Positions 1 to 7,859 of a stretch of DNA of 38,504 bases are shown piece by piece. Where the stretch lies: positions 1 through 38,504 of the forward strand of contig CAKVAL010000016.1 of NCBI GenBank assembly GCA_934725085.1, written 5' to 3'. The DNA comes from an uncultured Erysipelotrichaceae bacterium (GTDB taxonomy: Bacteria > Bacillota_I > Bacilli_A > Erysipelotrichales > Erysipelotrichaceae). The notes under the pieces were generated by a model, which did no database searches, was not told the DNA's origin, and saw nothing but the letters and a program-made list of their open reading frames with translations. Position 1 is the stretch's first letter, and every line of letters begins with the position of its first letter. The position numbers were made by a program, and so were the translations under genes.

Positions 1-196
1 TTACGATACCCTCAATTTTGTTTGAAGCTTCTGTACTTTGAATCTTAGCAATCTCTAACAATTCCGTTAATTTGTCCGCATTAGATTCAATAAACAAATT
101 TTGTTCGCCTTTATACTCATGAATAGAAGTTAGAAGTGTAACAATATTAGGAGTTAAAAGCTTTTTCCATGATTCTTTATAATCAAATTCTCTCAT
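1..196 (-). CDS. Fic family protein, N-terminal part (cut by window edge)
   Basis: Only the first 65 codons are present; the gene runs off the left edge. The protein begins MREFDYKESWKKLLTPNIV and contains TEASNKIEG at about residues 56-64. S-N-K-I-E-G fits the (S/T)xxxE(G/N) inhibitory helix that class II Fic AMP-transferases carry ahead of the Fic core, where the Glu blocks ATP binding. The family is known for transferring AMP to protein hydroxyls; the catalytic HPFxxGNGRxxR motif would lie outside the window. The start is supported by a purine-rich site (AGAGGTGAAAGAGGGG) just upstream. An unusual array of palindromic half-sites lies 35-110 bp upstream, suggesting self-regulation. Family call good; target unknown. 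Confidence 0.75.
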   Translation of the reverse strand, partial: MREFDYKESWKKLLTPNIVTLLTSIHEYKGEQNLFIESNADKLTELLEIAKIQSTEASNKIEGIV

Positions 197-230
197 TATA
201 CTTACCCCTCTTTCACCTCTTTAATTGTAA

Positions 231-308
231 ATTCAATTTAGTCATAAATCAATTCAATTTAGTCATTTTTCGAAAAATGACTAAATTGAAACCTAAAATG
301 ACTAAATT
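231..308. repeat. 38-bp perfect palindrome flanked by extra half-sites (candidate operator of the Fic gene)
   Basis: Positions 253-290 form a perfect palindrome with arms TTCAATTTAGTCATTTTT and its complement around a central CG. The half-site CAATTTAGTCA also occurs as a direct copy at about 234-244, and its complement TGACTAAATT again at 299-308, giving four half-sites in under 80 bp. The array lies directly upstream of the Fic start at 196. Position and symmetry suggest a cooperative operator; a cruciform or RNA hairpin is also possible. Confidence 0.7.
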
Positions 309-346
309 AAAAATGTTTCCATACAACACATGAGTTTATAGGAAAC
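303..346 (-). terminator. Probable terminator of the small membrane protein gene
   Basis: On the minus strand GTTTCC pairs with GGAAAC across a loop of about 20 bases, followed by ATTTTTAATTT. It lies downstream of the stop of the 408-599 gene. The stem is short, so the call is moderate. Confidence 0.4.
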
Positions 347-407
347 TTTTATAATATCCTTTATTTAAGCCAACAATTGAAGTTTTGTATCCACACAAGT
401 GTTAAAC

Positions 408-599
408 TCATCTCTTTTCATTCCACGCAAACCATAGTATTGTAATACCTACAATTGATTCTGTGATCAACAATATAAAAGGAATACTATCTACAATCTT
501 TTCAGTACGAACATCATCAGCACTAACAAGATTAACACTAGAAAATATTATGATAGCTACCATCCCAATAGTAGCTAGAAACTTAACCATCTTTTTCAT
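408..599 (-). CDS. Small membrane protein of unknown function (63 aa)
   Basis: Not recognised. The protein starts with a signal-like segment (MKKMVKFLATIGMVAIIIFS, a hydrophobic run then VSADD, a plausible cleavage region), followed by about 15 polar residues, a second hydrophobic span (IPFILLITESIVGITILWF, about 40-58) and a basic end NEKR. It is divergently transcribed from the LytTR regulator at 689 across an 89-bp gap. Some LytTR regulators are controlled by a small membrane partner encoded beside them (for example BrsRM and HdrRM of streptococci), so a partner role is possible, but those pairs are usually co-directional. There is no clear Shine-Dalgarno site; TAGAAT at 609-614 lies only 9 nt ahead of the ATG, so the transcript may be nearly leaderless. 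Confidence 0.5.
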   Translation of the reverse strand: MKKMVKFLATIGMVAIIIFSSVNLVSADDVRTEKIVDSIPFILLITESIVGITILWFAWNEKR

Positions 600-608
600 A
601 TGAAGATT

Positions 609-688
609 ATTCTAATCACCAATTAAATATTTTCCATTATTTTTAATTAAATGACTTATTTATTATTTAAATGACTTATAATTAGCTT
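609..688 (+). promoter_or_regulatory. Divergent promoter region with tandem 13-bp repeats (candidate LytTR operator)
   Basis: TTAAATGACTTAT occurs at 647-659 and exactly again at 667-679, a 20-bp step (two helical turns). LytTR-domain regulators typically bind two direct repeats about 21 bp apart on one face of DNA, so this fits autoregulation by the 689-1468 product. TATAAT at 677-682 overlaps the second repeat and ends 6 nt before the ATG at 689, with no Shine-Dalgarno site, which predicts a leaderless mRNA. No good -35 hexamer is seen, as expected for an activator-dependent promoter. A TAGAAT at 609-614 may serve the opposite gene. Confidence 0.55.
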
Positions 689-1468
689 ATGATAACTAAT
701 GAATTAATTGAACAATCACTAAATATTATTACTGAATACTATAGTAATAACTTACAACCATTTTTTGATAGTCTAAGTGATGATGTCTTATGGATTGGAC
801 CGGTAGAAGGACAAGAGATGAGAGGAAGAGAAAAAATGATAAATGTTTTCTCTTCAGAAGAACACAATCTAACATTCACTGTTGGATCTATTCGTGTACA
901 ATGTATCACTCTAAACAAAAACGCACATGAAGTTCTTCTTCATTATGAAATCTTTACTCACTACCCTAGCGGTAATACTGATTTACATAATCAAAGAACA
1001 CAACTATCATGGCATCTAAACAAATCCAAATGGGAAATAGCTCTTGTACATGTTAGTAATGAATGGAAAAAAGATAATAGAGATACCATTTATCCAGTTC
1101 ATTATGAAAATGCAGGAATACCTGTTAGATTAATTGAAAAACCAGATTACTACATTACCCTGCAAGCATGCGATATGAAAGTTCATCGTATATCTATTCA
1201 TAATGTTTTATATGTAGAAACCATTAAGAAAGCAACCAAACTAATTGTTCATACTAAAAACGAAAATATTACAATCAATGGCAAACTAAGTGACTTTGAA
1301 AACAAATATAATGATCATCTATTAAGAATACACACAAGCTTTCTAATTAATCCAAGTTATGTTACCAAGATAGAACGTTTTAATCTACAACTACAAGACG
1401 GTACAATCTTACCTATTCCTGAAAAGAAATATACTGAAGTTAAAGAAGCTATTTTTTCAAGAAAATAG
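689..1468 (+). CDS. SnoaL-like domain fused to LytTR DNA-binding domain
   Basis: A 259-aa cytoplasmic regulator. Residues about 1-125 look like a SnoaL/NTF2-like fold (IITEYYSNNLQPFFDSLSDD, then VLWIGPVEGQEMRGREK, typical of SnoaL-like proteins in which a nuclear-transport-factor fold makes a small pocket). Residues about 155-257 are a LytTR DNA-binding domain (IHNVLYVETIKKATKLIVHT; LLRIHTSFLINPSYVTKIER). The usual receiver domain is missing, so the SnoaL part may sense a small ligand or act in dimerisation; this is inferred. Tandem 20-bp-spaced repeats in its own promoter suggest autoregulation. The N-terminus fits the SnoaL domain from the first Met, which supports the 689 start despite the absence of a Shine-Dalgarno site. 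Confidence 0.75.
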   Translation: MITNELIEQSLNIITEYYSNNLQPFFDSLSDDVLWIGPVEGQEMRGREKMINVFSSEEHNLTFTVGSIRVQCITLNKNAHEVLLHYEIFTHYPSGNTDLHNQRTQLSWHLNKSKWEIALVHVSNEWKKDNRDTIYPVHYENAGIPVRLIEKPDYYITLQACDMKVHRISIHNVLYVETIKKATKLIVHTKNENITINGKLSDFENKYNDHLLRIHTSFLINPSYVTKIERFNLQLQDGTILPIPEKKYTEVKEAIFSRK

Positions 1469-1524
1469 TTCCATACAACATTTTCTTTTCTATCAAACAA
1501 CGATGATAGCGCCTATTTAAGCCA
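1469..1524. repeat. Degenerate direct repeat of 317-372
   Basis: TTCCATACAACA at 1469-1480 matches 317-328 exactly and TATTTAAGCCA at 1514-1524 matches 362-372 exactly, with the same 45-bp offset in both copies. The 33 bases between match at about half of positions (roughly 70% over 56 bp). The two copies bracket the small-membrane-protein/LytTR pair. Confidence 0.5.
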
Positions 1525-1570
1525 TTATTTAACACTTTATATAATCGCAACTGTTAAATTAACTTAGAAT

Positions 1571-1746
1571 TGGTATAATCTTAATTGTGCGACTAACACA
1601 TTAATCTGATATAAAAATTAAGTTGGCGAACAACATTAAAATTCGTAAGAAATGCGGTTATGTAAAGGACCGAGGGTTGGCAGACAATACAAAAATTAGT
1701 CACTAAAGGAGGCGAGTAGTACTGCGGTATTACAGTCTCCTTTTAA
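1571..1746 (+). ncRNA. Free-standing structured small RNA with own promoter and terminator (6S-like?)
   Basis: An extended -10 element (TGGTATAAT, 1571-1579) predicts a start near 1586-1587. From there GTGCGACTAA (1587-1596) can pair with TTAGTCAC (1696-1703), closing a domain of about 115 nt that holds small internal hairpins (GTTG/CAAC near 1623-1635; CGGT/ACCG near 1658-1675). It is followed at once by a strong terminator: AAAGGAG at 1705-1711 pairs with CTCCTTT at 1737-1743, then T and A residues. No open reading frame fits and the next gene is on the other strand, so it is not an obvious leader. Size (about 160 nt) and long closing stem are compatible with a 6S-type RNA, but I do not recognise a diagnostic core. 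Confidence 0.5.
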
Positions 1747-1767
1747 ATTTAAAAAAGATGAACTTAA

Positions 1768-2607
1768 TCATCTTTCCAATATCTTCTCCAACGCATAAGC
1801 TATGCCATCATGGTCATTATCACCACAAATCATATCAGCAGCTTCCTTAGCTTTATCTTGACCATTAGCCATACATACACCAAGGCCACAATTCTTAAGC
1901 ATCGTAATATCGTTCTCTGCATCACCAAAGGCGCAGATTTCATCAATATTAAGACCTAACTTATCACAAAGCACATCCTTAATAACACTACCCTTATCAA
2001 TACCCTTATTAGTAAATTCATAGAAGAAATCAGCCGAGAATACTGAACACAAATCATCAAAACCTTCACTTAACTTATCTTGATTAGCTCTTAAATACTC
2101 AGGATCTCCATAAGTTAATACCTTAGGAGTATCGTGGTCTAAATAGCTTACTATATCTTCAACTTCACTAATAAGCAAATTATTCATCCTAGTTTCATAT
2201 TTAAGCACATTAAAAGGCTTATCACGATAAGTAATCGTATTATTGAAACAATCCTCACAAATAACATGATTATCTTCTTCTAAAACATAAACAAGCTTAT
2301 CAAACTTAGATAAGTGCTTAATCAAATCTTTAGTTCTATCCTTATTTAAATAGTTTCTAAAATATTCATGCTTACCATCAGCACTACTAACTCTAGCCCC
2401 ATTATAAGAAATAAGTAAACCATCATGCTTATCAAGCTCTAACTCATTCACAAACTTACTCAAACCAAAAGTAGCTCTACCACTTGCTAAACAAACCCTA
2501 ACACCATTTTCTTGTGCCATTAAGATAGCTTCTTTAGTTAACGGTGTAATAACCTTTTCAGAATTGGTAAGTGTACCATCTATATCAAATATCAATGTCT
2601 TAATCAT
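1768..2607 (-). CDS. Cof-type HAD-superfamily phosphatase
   Basis: A 279-aa haloacid dehalogenase-like hydrolase of the Cof/YidA type. Motif I is DIDGTLT (nucleophile Asp8, acid/base Asp10); the conserved Lys lies in NKGIDKGSVI; motif IV is FGDAENDITML, holding the Mg2+ ligands. The region between motifs II and III is the cap domain. Members dephosphorylate sugar phosphates or similar small phosphorylated metabolites; substrate cannot be told. It follows the ABC-importer operon on the same strand but after a terminator (2651-2675) and behind a small palindrome GTTGTTTAAACAAC (2632-2645), so it probably has its own promoter. Length is typical. Confidence 0.85.
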   Translation of the reverse strand: MIKTLIFDIDGTLTNSEKVITPLTKEAILMAQENGVRVCLASGRATFGLSKFVNELELDKHDGLLISYNGARVSSADGKHEYFRNYLNKDRTKDLIKHLSKFDKLVYVLEEDNHVICEDCFNNTITYRDKPFNVLKYETRMNNLLISEVEDIVSYLDHDTPKVLTYGDPEYLRANQDKLSEGFDDLCSVFSADFFYEFTNKGIDKGSVIKDVLCDKLGLNIDEICAFGDAENDITMLKNCGLGVCMANGQDKAKEAADMICGDNDHDGIAYALEKILER

Positions 2608-2650
2608 TGTTCCATTATAGCAGTTAAAACAGTTGTTTAAACAACAATAT

Positions 2651-2675
2651 TAAAAGAGGTACCACGACCTCTTCT
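2651..2675 (-). terminator. Rho-independent terminator after the solute-binding protein gene
   Basis: On the minus strand AAGAGGT pairs with ACCTCTT (2654-2660 with 2667-2673) around a 6-base loop, followed by TTTTAATATT. It lies just after the stop codon at 2678 and closes the long operon. Confidence 0.7.
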
Positions 2676-2677
2676 AA

Positions 2678-4237
2678 CTATCTATCCTTATTTTTCTCTT
2701 TTAAACAATAAGCACCAATGCCCAGCCATACAACAGCCAAAGTAATTAGTAAAACCTTAGAACCAGTAGGCAAAGGACCCAAATCAGCACTCAAATTACC
2801 TATTTGATCCAAACGATACAAAGACCTTACATCATCAAACAATTGATCAATAAAGTCACCGTTTACATCCTTACCTCTTCTAGCGCCCTTAACCGTTTCC
2901 TCAATCAATTGACCAGCCGCATTTCTTAAAGAAGCCGAGCCATTAAAGACACTAGTAGTAAAAGTATTATCGATATTATCAATCAACAACTTAACGGCAT
3001 CAATCTTTATACTATAATGCTCAAGATTATCTTCACCACCCTTACTCAAGTAATCCTGATAACTAGGATCATCAATCGCCTTAGTAGTAACCGGAATATA
3101 CCCTTCTGTCTCACTATAACTAATCTGAATATCATTACTCAACAAATATTGGGCAAAAATCCAAGAAGCCAACACCTCTTTAGAATCAGCCTTATTAAAA
3201 ATGCAAATAGAAGGACCCTGAGAAATCATCGTAGGATTATTCACATCAACCTGAGGAACCTCCCTTACAACTGTCTCAAACCTAACAAGTTTCTCTTCAG
3301 GAATATCAACCAAAGGTGCATCACTTCCCATCCAAGTAGCCCCAGCTGTTGAATCTACCGCAAAGATACATTGACCCGCATTCAAGAAATTAGCTGGATA
3401 ACTAGAAATCTTAAAAGTAGAGAAAGCCCTAGACTCTGCATGCTTAGCAATCTCTAACAACAATTCCTTAGTAGTATCATTAAAAATCTCAATATTACCA
3501 TCATCATCAGAATAACCAGCGCCACTTTGTCTTAAAAGCTGAATCATCATATTATCAGTAGACTTATAGATAAAAGGAATCATCGTCTTTTGACCATTAA
3601 CCAAGAAATTACCATCCTCATCCTTAGCCATAGCCTTCTCACTAACCTCGAAAATAAAATCCCAAGTTACCACATCAGGTATTTCATAACCCAACTTTTC
3701 CACAAAATCCTTATTAATATATAAAGCCTCTGTAGACCTCATAAAAGGCAAGGCATACTGATGGCCATCGATTACTCCCTCATTCAAAAACTTAGAAACA
3801 ATCTCATCCTTACTTGGACCATCAAACTTTATTTCACTACCACCAAAACCATACTTTGCATCAGTCATTAGTTCATCTAGTGGCACAACAACATTATTAC
3901 CAGTCAAATAAGTCGCAATATGATCAGGATAAGTAATACATACATTAGGAGTAGTATTAGTAGAAATATTAGTAATAACATCATTATAGATTTGACCATA
4001 GTCAGTATATAAAGACAAATTAACCTTAATATTTGGATAAATAGCCTCAAAATCACTAATAGCCTTCTTATAAATAGCTACCTGATTCTTATTACTATCA
4101 TTCTTCGCCCAAAAAGTAATCTCATAAGTCTTAGTAGAATCATAGTCTTCAGGAACTGTAAACCCGGTTGACTTAGCTTGACCATGACAAGCTGTTAAAC
4201 AAAATAACACTAGAAGTAAACAAATAAACTTTCTCAT
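2678..4237 (-). CDS. ABC importer solute-binding lipoprotein (family 1) with C-terminal membrane anchor
   Basis: A 519-aa extracellular binding protein. The start is a lipoprotein signal peptide (MRKFICLLLVLFCLTAC) with lipobox LTAC, Cys17 being the likely lipidated residue. The body has hallmarks of the family 1 (UgpB/MalE-like) binding proteins: YEITFWAKNDSNKN, DFEAIYPNIKVNL, GQCIFAVDSTAGATWM. It is the last gene of the importer operon, overlapping the upstream permease gene by 4 bp, so sugar or glycerol-phosphate uptake is likely; the substrate is inferred from family only. Unusually, the C-terminus carries a hydrophobic span (LLITLAVVWLGIGAYCL) and a basic tail KEKNKDR, so the protein appears anchored at both ends. 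Confidence 0.85.
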   Translation of the reverse strand: MRKFICLLLVLFCLTACHGQAKSTGFTVPEDYDSTKTYEITFWAKNDSNKNQVAIYKKAISDFEAIYPNIKVNLSLYTDYGQIYNDVITNISTNTTPNVCITYPDHIATYLTGNNVVVPLDELMTDAKYGFGGSEIKFDGPSKDEIVSKFLNEGVIDGHQYALPFMRSTEALYINKDFVEKLGYEIPDVVTWDFIFEVSEKAMAKDEDGNFLVNGQKTMIPFIYKSTDNMMIQLLRQSGAGYSDDDGNIEIFNDTTKELLLEIAKHAESRAFSTFKISSYPANFLNAGQCIFAVDSTAGATWMGSDAPLVDIPEEKLVRFETVVREVPQVDVNNPTMISQGPSICIFNKADSKEVLASWIFAQYLLSNDIQISYSETEGYIPVTTKAIDDPSYQDYLSKGGEDNLEHYSIKIDAVKLLIDNIDNTFTTSVFNGSASLRNAAGQLIEETVKGARRGKDVNGDFIDQLFDDVRSLYRLDQIGNLSADLGPLPTGSKVLLITLAVVWLGIGAYCLKEKNKDR

Positions 4238-5094
4238 CCTTTTGTACCTCCTCTTGAAACACCTTCCATAATCTTCTTATGGAAAATCAAGAACAAGACA
4301 ATCAAAGGAATTGAAATAAGCACAACCGCCGCCATCATAGCCGGCACATTTTCTCTACCAAAACCACTCTCTCTAATTGTCTGAATACCATTAGAAACAA
4401 GGAAATACATCTCATTATCCGTAATAAGTCTTGGCCATACATAGGCATTCCAACACTCAATAACCTTAAGAATAATAACCGTCACGATAGTAGGCTTACA
4501 AATAGGAATCATAACCTTAAACAAATACTTCAAATCACTAGTACCATCAACCTTAGCGGCCTTATATAAAGAATCCGGGATCTGTTGGAAATTTTCCTTC
4601 AACAAATAAATATAAAAGACACTAGTAACACTTGGAAGAATCAAACCCGTAAAAGTATTTCTCAAACCCAAATTTGTAATCGTCACAAAATTTGTGATAA
4701 TAACAAGTTCATTTGGAATCATCATCAAAGAAAGAAAAGCTGTAAAAGTAAAATTCTTACCCTTAAAATCCAAACGTGCAAATGCATACGCTGCAAGTAC
4801 CACCACAATCAACATTAATGCAGTAGTAACTACTGTAAAAATCAAAGTATTCAAGAAATATCTTGCCAAAGGAACAGCCGTAAAAGCCTGCGTGTAATTC
4901 TCTAAAGTAGGATTTGACACAAAGAACTTTGGAATATATTCACCATTATAAGTACCATAACTCTTCAAAGAAGTAAGAATCATCCAATAGAAAGGAAACA
5001 ATACGATAATAGCCCAAATACCCAAAAAGATATAAATTATAGTCTTCAAAAGACCATCCTTAAACTTAACCTTCTTATAATCCGTATTATTCAT
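4234..5094 (-). CDS. ABC importer permease, MalG/UgpE type
   Basis: A 286-aa inner-membrane permease with about six membrane spans (first IYIFLGIWAIIVLFPFYWMI). The cytoplasmic coupling loop that contacts the ATPase is visible as DSLYKAAKVDGTSDLKYLFK followed by MIPICKP, the EAA-type motif of binding-protein-dependent permeases. FPFYWMILTSLK near the N-terminus is typical of the MalG/UgpE branch of CUT1 importers. It should form a heterodimer with the 5087-5980 product. It overlaps the next gene by 4 bp and the previous one by 8 bp, so translation is coupled. Confidence 0.87.
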   Translation of the reverse strand: MNNTDYKKVKFKDGLLKTIIYIFLGIWAIIVLFPFYWMILTSLKSYGTYNGEYIPKFFVSNPTLENYTQAFTAVPLARYFLNTLIFTVVTTALMLIVVVLAAYAFARLDFKGKNFTFTAFLSLMMIPNELVIITNFVTITNLGLRNTFTGLILPSVTSVFYIYLLKENFQQIPDSLYKAAKVDGTSDLKYLFKVMIPICKPTIVTVIILKVIECWNAYVWPRLITDNEMYFLVSNGIQTIRESGFGRENVPAMMAAVVLISIPLIVLFLIFHKKIMEGVSRGGTKG

Positions 5095-5980
5095 AATTAA
5101 CCCTCTTTGAAGTCAATAAATTAATCACTGTAATTGTCAATACTATTACAAACAAAATAATCGCAGCCGCACTCGCAAAAGATGGATAACCACCAGAAGA
5201 ACCATACAACATATCATAGATATAACCTACAATCGTATTCATACCAGCCGCATTCAAATCCGTACCAAATATGGCAACAACATCACTATAAGCCTTAAAC
5301 GCACCAATAAAACCAGTAATTATCAAATAGAAAATCATTGGTGAAATCATTGGTAGCGTAATCTTGGTGAAGATTCTAAACTTAGAAGTACCATCAATTC
5401 TAGCAGCCTTATATAAGTCTTGATTAACACTAGCTAGAGCACTTGTAAGAATCAAAATCTTAAAAGGTAATACTACCCAAATAGTATAGAAACACAAGAC
5501 AAACATCTTAGCCCAATATGGCCCATCAATAAAATCGATAGAACTATAGCCTAATGAATTTATCAACACATTGACTAAACCGTCAGAATAAGCTGTCTTC
5601 TTAAACAAAATCATAAACACCAAACCAACTGCCAAAGTATTTGTAACATATGGCAAGAAATAAATAGTTTGGAACAAATCCTTTAACTTCTTAATTGAAT
5701 TCAATGCCAAAGACACCAGTAACGCAAAACCAGTTGATAAAGGTACTGTGATAATAACCAAAATAAATGTATTTTTTAACGCCTGTAAAAAATAAGGATC
5801 ACGAAGCACATATTGATAGTTATAAGCACCTACTCCCTTATAAGTACCAGAGGCAAAATTATAAGCCTCCTCAAAGGAATAAACGAAAACATCAATAAGT
5901 GGATATACCATAAAAACGCCAAGAAAAACCAAAGCCGGCAACAAGTATAACCACGCTTTATAATTGTTTTTCTTAAACAT
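5087..5980 (-). CDS. ABC importer permease, MalF/UgpA type
   Basis: A 297-aa permease with about six membrane spans. It opens with AWLYLLPALVFLGVFMVYPLI, the standard start of UgpA/LacF-like permeases, and has the coupling loop QDLYKAARIDGTSKFRIFTK then ITLPMISP. Together with the 4234-5094 permease it should form the transmembrane channel of a CUT1-family importer. It overlaps the ATPase gene upstream by 8 bp and the second permease downstream by 8 bp. Substrate is not evident from sequence; glycerol-3-phosphate or an oligosaccharide are the main options for the family. Confidence 0.87.
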   Translation of the reverse strand: MFKKNNYKAWLYLLPALVFLGVFMVYPLIDVFVYSFEEAYNFASGTYKGVGAYNYQYVLRDPYFLQALKNTFILVIITVPLSTGFALLVSLALNSIKKLKDLFQTIYFLPYVTNTLAVGLVFMILFKKTAYSDGLVNVLINSLGYSSIDFIDGPYWAKMFVLCFYTIWVVLPFKILILTSALASVNQDLYKAARIDGTSKFRIFTKITLPMISPMIFYLIITGFIGAFKAYSDVVAIFGTDLNAAGMNTIVGYIYDMLYGSSGGYPSFASAAAIILFVIVLTITVINLLTSKRVNYE

Positions 5981-7064
5981 CTAAACGCTCTTCACTTTCT
6001 TTATCAAAGACATAAATCTTACTAGGCTTAATATCAAACTTAACAGTCTTTGAACTCTCATCAACTACAGTATCACTTGGAATAATAGCTCTAACATCCT
6101 TATCAGAAACACAATGCTCATTATAAGAAATCACACTATGATCCCTACCCATTACATCTCTTCTAATAAAGTCACAAGTTAAGGTACCTCTATCACTTAC
6201 CACTAGTCCTTCTGGTCTAATACCTACATATACATCTCTATCATTAGACTTAAACTCCATGATTTTATCATCACCGATATATAGATAATTATTCTTTACT
6301 TTTCCATCAAAAACATTAATAGCAGGAGTACCCAAAAACTTAGAAACAAACAAGTTACAAGGATTATCATAAACATCCTGTGGCTTACCAATCTGTTGCA
6401 CAACACCAAGCTTCATAACCACGATCACATCAGAAATAGACATAGCCTCCTCCTGGTCATGAGTTACAAAAATCGTTGTAATACCAGTCTCCTTCTGAAT
6501 ACGCCTAATCTCCTCACGAGTTTGTAAACGAAGTCTAGCATCCAAGTTACTTAACGGTTCATCTAGTAATAACACATTAGGAAGCTTAACCAAAGCACGT
6601 GCAATTGCCACACGTTGTTGCTGACCACCAGACAATTGCTTAGGATAACGATCCATATATTCTTCAATCTGAACAAGCTTAGCAGCCTCAATAGCCTTGC
6701 TTAACATTTGTTCCTTAGATAACTTATCCTTACCCTTTAAATTCTCAAGAGGGAAACAAATATTCTCCTTAACAGTCAAATGAGGATACAAGGCATAATT
6801 TTGGAAAACCATACCAACACCCCTATTTTCAGGAGGCATCTCAGTAACATCAACATCATCAAAATATAGCTTACCTGAAGTAGCACCCTCTAAACCACAA
6901 ATCAAATTCAAACAAGTAGACTTGCCACAACCTGAAGGACCCAACAAACCAATTAATTTACCATCAGGAATCTCAAAACAGAAATCATTAACGGCCGTAA
7001 CATCCTTACCACCCTTAGTATTAGCCTTAAACACCTTCGTTAAGTGATCAAAAACAACCTTCAT
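5973..7064 (-). CDS. ABC importer ATPase, UgpC/MsmK type
   Basis: A 363-aa cytoplasmic ATPase that powers the CUT1 importer. All nucleotide-binding motifs are present: Walker A GPSGCGKST, Q-loop VFQNYALYPHLTV, signature LSGGQQQR, Walker B VLLLDEPLSNLD with the catalytic Glu, and H-loop FVTHDQ. The C-terminal portion from about residue 240 is the TOBE/regulatory domain typical of the MalK/UgpC group (VYVGIRPEGL). Such ATPases often serve several importers in Firmicutes. It lies between the SDR gene (3 bp upstream) and the permease gene (8-bp overlap). Confidence 0.9.
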   Translation of the reverse strand: MKVVFDHLTKVFKANTKGGKDVTAVNDFCFEIPDGKLIGLLGPSGCGKSTCLNLICGLEGATSGKLYFDDVDVTEMPPENRGVGMVFQNYALYPHLTVKENICFPLENLKGKDKLSKEQMLSKAIEAAKLVQIEEYMDRYPKQLSGGQQQRVAIARALVKLPNVLLLDEPLSNLDARLRLQTREEIRRIQKETGITTIFVTHDQEEAMSISDVIVVMKLGVVQQIGKPQDVYDNPCNLFVSKFLGTPAINVFDGKVKNNYLYIGDDKIMEFKSNDRDVYVGIRPEGLVVSDRGTLTCDFIRRDVMGRDHSVISYNEHCVSDKDVRAIIPSDTVVDESSKTVKFDIKPSKIYVFDKESEERLDV

Positions 7065-7067
7065 AAG

Positions 7068-7856
7068 TTACTCCTTGTTACCAAGCTTTTTATTCACAAA
7101 CTTCACAATAGTAGTCAAAGTTTGTTTAGGCACAAACCTTGTAGCCGCAGCAGCACTCTTATACAAGATACCATCAACACACAAACCACCACCAGCATCA
7201 ACCTTACGCATACTAGAATCAGCTAATTGTTTAACATTTCTTGTGAAATACTTCTTCTTAACATTAGACATAGTCACATTAGCACGATTCCAGAAATTAG
7301 TATCGATAGGACCTGGACAAATAGTTGTAACCTTAACATTATATGGCTTCAACTCTTCTCTTAAAGCTAATGAGAAATTAAGGACAAAGGCCTTAGAAGC
7401 ATAATAAACAGCCATATAAGGACCTGGCATAAAACCGGCAATAGAAGCGATATTCACGATATGACCAAATTCCTTTTCCTTAAAATAATTGCCAAAATAA
7501 TAAGCCAATGTCATAAGACCCTTATCATTTAAGTCAATCATCTTTTGGAACTTCTCAACATCACCATCTAGAAACAAACCAAAGTCACCAAAACCAGCAT
7601 TATTCACAAAACAAGAAACATTCAAGTTATTAGAAATTACATAATCATATACAGTCTTAGCACCATCGTTCTTAGACAAATCAGAGATTAAAGTTAAAAT
7701 ATTTATACCATATTCCGCATTAATCTCTTCCTTAGCTTGCAACAACTTCTCTTCATTTGTGGCGACCAACAATAAATCAAAGTCTCTCTTGGCAAATCTC
7801 TTGGCAAATTCCTTACCAATGCCAGAACTTGCCCCCGTAATAACAACATAGCTCAT
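7068..7856 (-). CDS. Short-chain dehydrogenase/reductase (SDR)
   Basis: A 262-aa classical SDR. The NAD(P) site TGASSGIG is at residues 7-14, NNAG follows in the middle, and the catalytic set is visible as IASIAGF (Ser) with YYASKAF (Tyr and Lys, YxxxK). The LLVATNEEKL segment after strand 2 suggests the YqjQ/DltE-like branch. It oxidises or reduces a small alcohol or ketone; the substrate is unknown. It sits 3 bp after the FRG gene and 3 bp before the ABC ATPase gene, so it is co-transcribed with both. No signal peptide; cytosolic. Confidence 0.85.
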   Translation of the reverse strand: MSYVVITGASSGIGKEFAKRFAKRDFDLLLVATNEEKLLQAKEEINAEYGINILTLISDLSKNDGAKTVYDYVISNNLNVSCFVNNAGFGDFGLFLDGDVEKFQKMIDLNDKGLMTLAYYFGNYFKEKEFGHIVNIASIAGFMPGPYMAVYYASKAFVLNFSLALREELKPYNVKVTTICPGPIDTNFWNRANVTMSNVKKKYFTRNVKQLADSSMRKVDAGGGLCVDGILYKSAAAATRFVPKQTLTTIVKFVNKKLGNKE

Positions 7857-7859
7857 AAA

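Noticed and set aside
1571..1746. T-box, tmRNA, SRP RNA or known riboswitch for the small RNA
   Set aside because: No T-box sequence, no tag reading frame, no GGAA tetraloop/SRP core, and no downstream gene on the same strand.
2632..2645. GTTGTTTAAACAAC as a specific operator of the HAD gene
   Set aside because: Short and A/T-rich; no second site and no known regulator consensus matches well enough to claim it.
3017..3352. 111-aa plus-strand frame inside the solute-binding protein gene
   Set aside because: Antisense shadow of a well-supported gene with no ribosome-binding site or family features.
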